From positions 1 through 6,158 of the forward strand of contig JBDRJH010000239.1 of NCBI GenBank assembly GCA_043815125.1: a DNA stretch of 6,158 bases, in the 5' to 3' direction. The notes beneath the pieces are model-generated. The model made no database searches and was not told where the DNA came from. It worked only from the letters and a program-made list of their open reading frames with translations. Source of the DNA: JAUWBF01 sp043815125. Lineage in GTDB: Bacteria > Verrucomicrobiota > Verrucomicrobiia > Opitutales > Opitutaceae. A program made the translations under genes and the position numbers. Of the stretch, positions 5,996 to 6,158 are shown one piece after another (position 1 is the stretch's first letter; every line of letters starts with the position of its first letter).

Positions 5996-6158
5996 ATGAA
6001 ATTCATCAAAAAGCTCAAAATGCCCCGTTGGATTGCGTATAATGCCTTTTTGGAAAAGAGGGCAAGAAGCCGCAACGAAACAGAGAAAGGCATTTCGAGT
6101 GAAGAAGAAAATAGCAAAAAGACTCAGGCGACGCAAGCAGAGAATTCAATACCGGCTA
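5996..6158 (+). CDS. Hypothetical protein, N-terminal part, runs off the window (alternative frame A)
   Basis: An ATG at 5996 opens 54 codons with no stop before the window ends. The protein starts MKFIKKLKMPRWIAYNAFLE and then becomes rich in glutamate, lysine, serine and glutamine with little hydrophobic content. It has no signal peptide. There is no Shine-Dalgarno upstream, where the sequence is AT-rich and contains the GTGAC/GTCAC inverted repeat. The frame overlaps the one starting at 6042, and at most one of the two is likely to be real. Nothing identifies a family, and A-rich DNA easily gives charged open frames. Confidence 0.27.
   Translation, partial: MKFIKKLKMPRWIAYNAFLEKRARSRNETEKGISSEEENSKKTQATQAENSIPA
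6042..6158 (+). CDS. Basic N-terminus, possibly of a transposase, runs off the window (alternative frame B)
   Basis: An ATG at 6042 opens 39 codons to the window edge, and the same frame is open back to a TGA at 5997-5999. The peptide starts MPFWKRGQEAATKQRKAF, and its second half is dominated by lysine and arginine (KKKIAKRLRRRKQRIQYRL). Highly basic leaders of the RRRKxRIxxRL type precede the DDE domain in IS1380-type transposases of Planctomycetes as I remember them. That comparison is from memory and is weak on so few residues. The ribosome binding site is poor (GGA nine bases upstream). A ribosomal or other RNA-binding protein would look similar. Confidence 0.33.
   Translation, partial: MPFWKRGQEAATKQRKAFRVKKKIAKRLRRRKQRIQYRL

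Larger units (their letters stand above)
5961..6158 (+). mobile_element. Possible left end of an insertion sequence (IS1380-like guess)
   Basis: The composition break, an apparent gene remnant to the left (5667-5810), and a very basic N-terminal frame starting at 6042 together suggest that an insertion sequence enters here and continues past the window. The proposed boundary just after ACTAGT (5955-5960) is a guess: only one end would be in view, so no terminal inverted repeat pair or target duplication can be tested. Confidence 0.22.

Noticed and set aside
1..6158. CRISPR arrays, tRNA, rRNA or riboswitch structures
   Set aside because: No regularly spaced direct repeats were seen, and no tRNA-like, rRNA-like or known riboswitch core sequences were recognised by reading both strands.

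Overview
The window most likely comes from a GC-rich, polysaccharide-degrading environmental bacterium. The protein styles (a secreted beta-helix protein with a helical N-terminal extension, and an NPCBM-GH36 enzyme) and the roomy gene spacing suggest the Planctomycetes/Verrucomicrobia/Lentisphaerae group. That placement is an inference from protein style and is not proven here. All confident genes lie on the + strand.

Layout: positions 1-117 are the last 38 codons of a gene that enters from the left. A short gap with a good sigma70-like promoter (172-200) leads into a secreted beta-helix protein of 805 residues (233-2650). A 27-codon hydrophobic mini-ORF begins five bases after its stop. About 380 bases without a convincing larger gene follow. 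They include a weak promoter candidate and a 21-codon leader ORF with a strong ribosome binding site. Next is a secreted NPCBM plus GH36-type alpha-galactosidase-like enzyme (3120-5651). Its start is set at 3120, because a Shine-Dalgarno and a signal peptide both fit there and do not fit the longer frame that opens at 3030.

Right of 5651 the character changes. A 47-codon fragment with a clear coding base-composition pattern (5667-5810) looks like the tail of a lost gene or a very small gene. GC then drops from about 61% (5581-5660) to about 26% (5881-5960). The last 160 bases are A-rich and carry two overlapping frames that are both open to the window edge. One of them encodes a very basic N-terminus resembling those I associate with IS1380-type transposases, so the right edge may be the start of an insertion sequence.

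How the genes fit together: the two large proteins are both predicted to be exported and both belong to carbohydrate-active fold classes. A plausible reading is a small glycan-utilisation locus in which the beta-helix protein attacks or binds a branched polysaccharide and the GH36-like enzyme removes terminal alpha-linked galactose or a similar sugar. Substrates cannot be read from sequence. No transporter, sensor or regulator is visible. I did not find a convincing wholly new system. The most interesting points are the divergent active-site motifs of the GH36 enzyme, the two mini-ORFs with good ribosome binding sites, and the composition break at the right edge.
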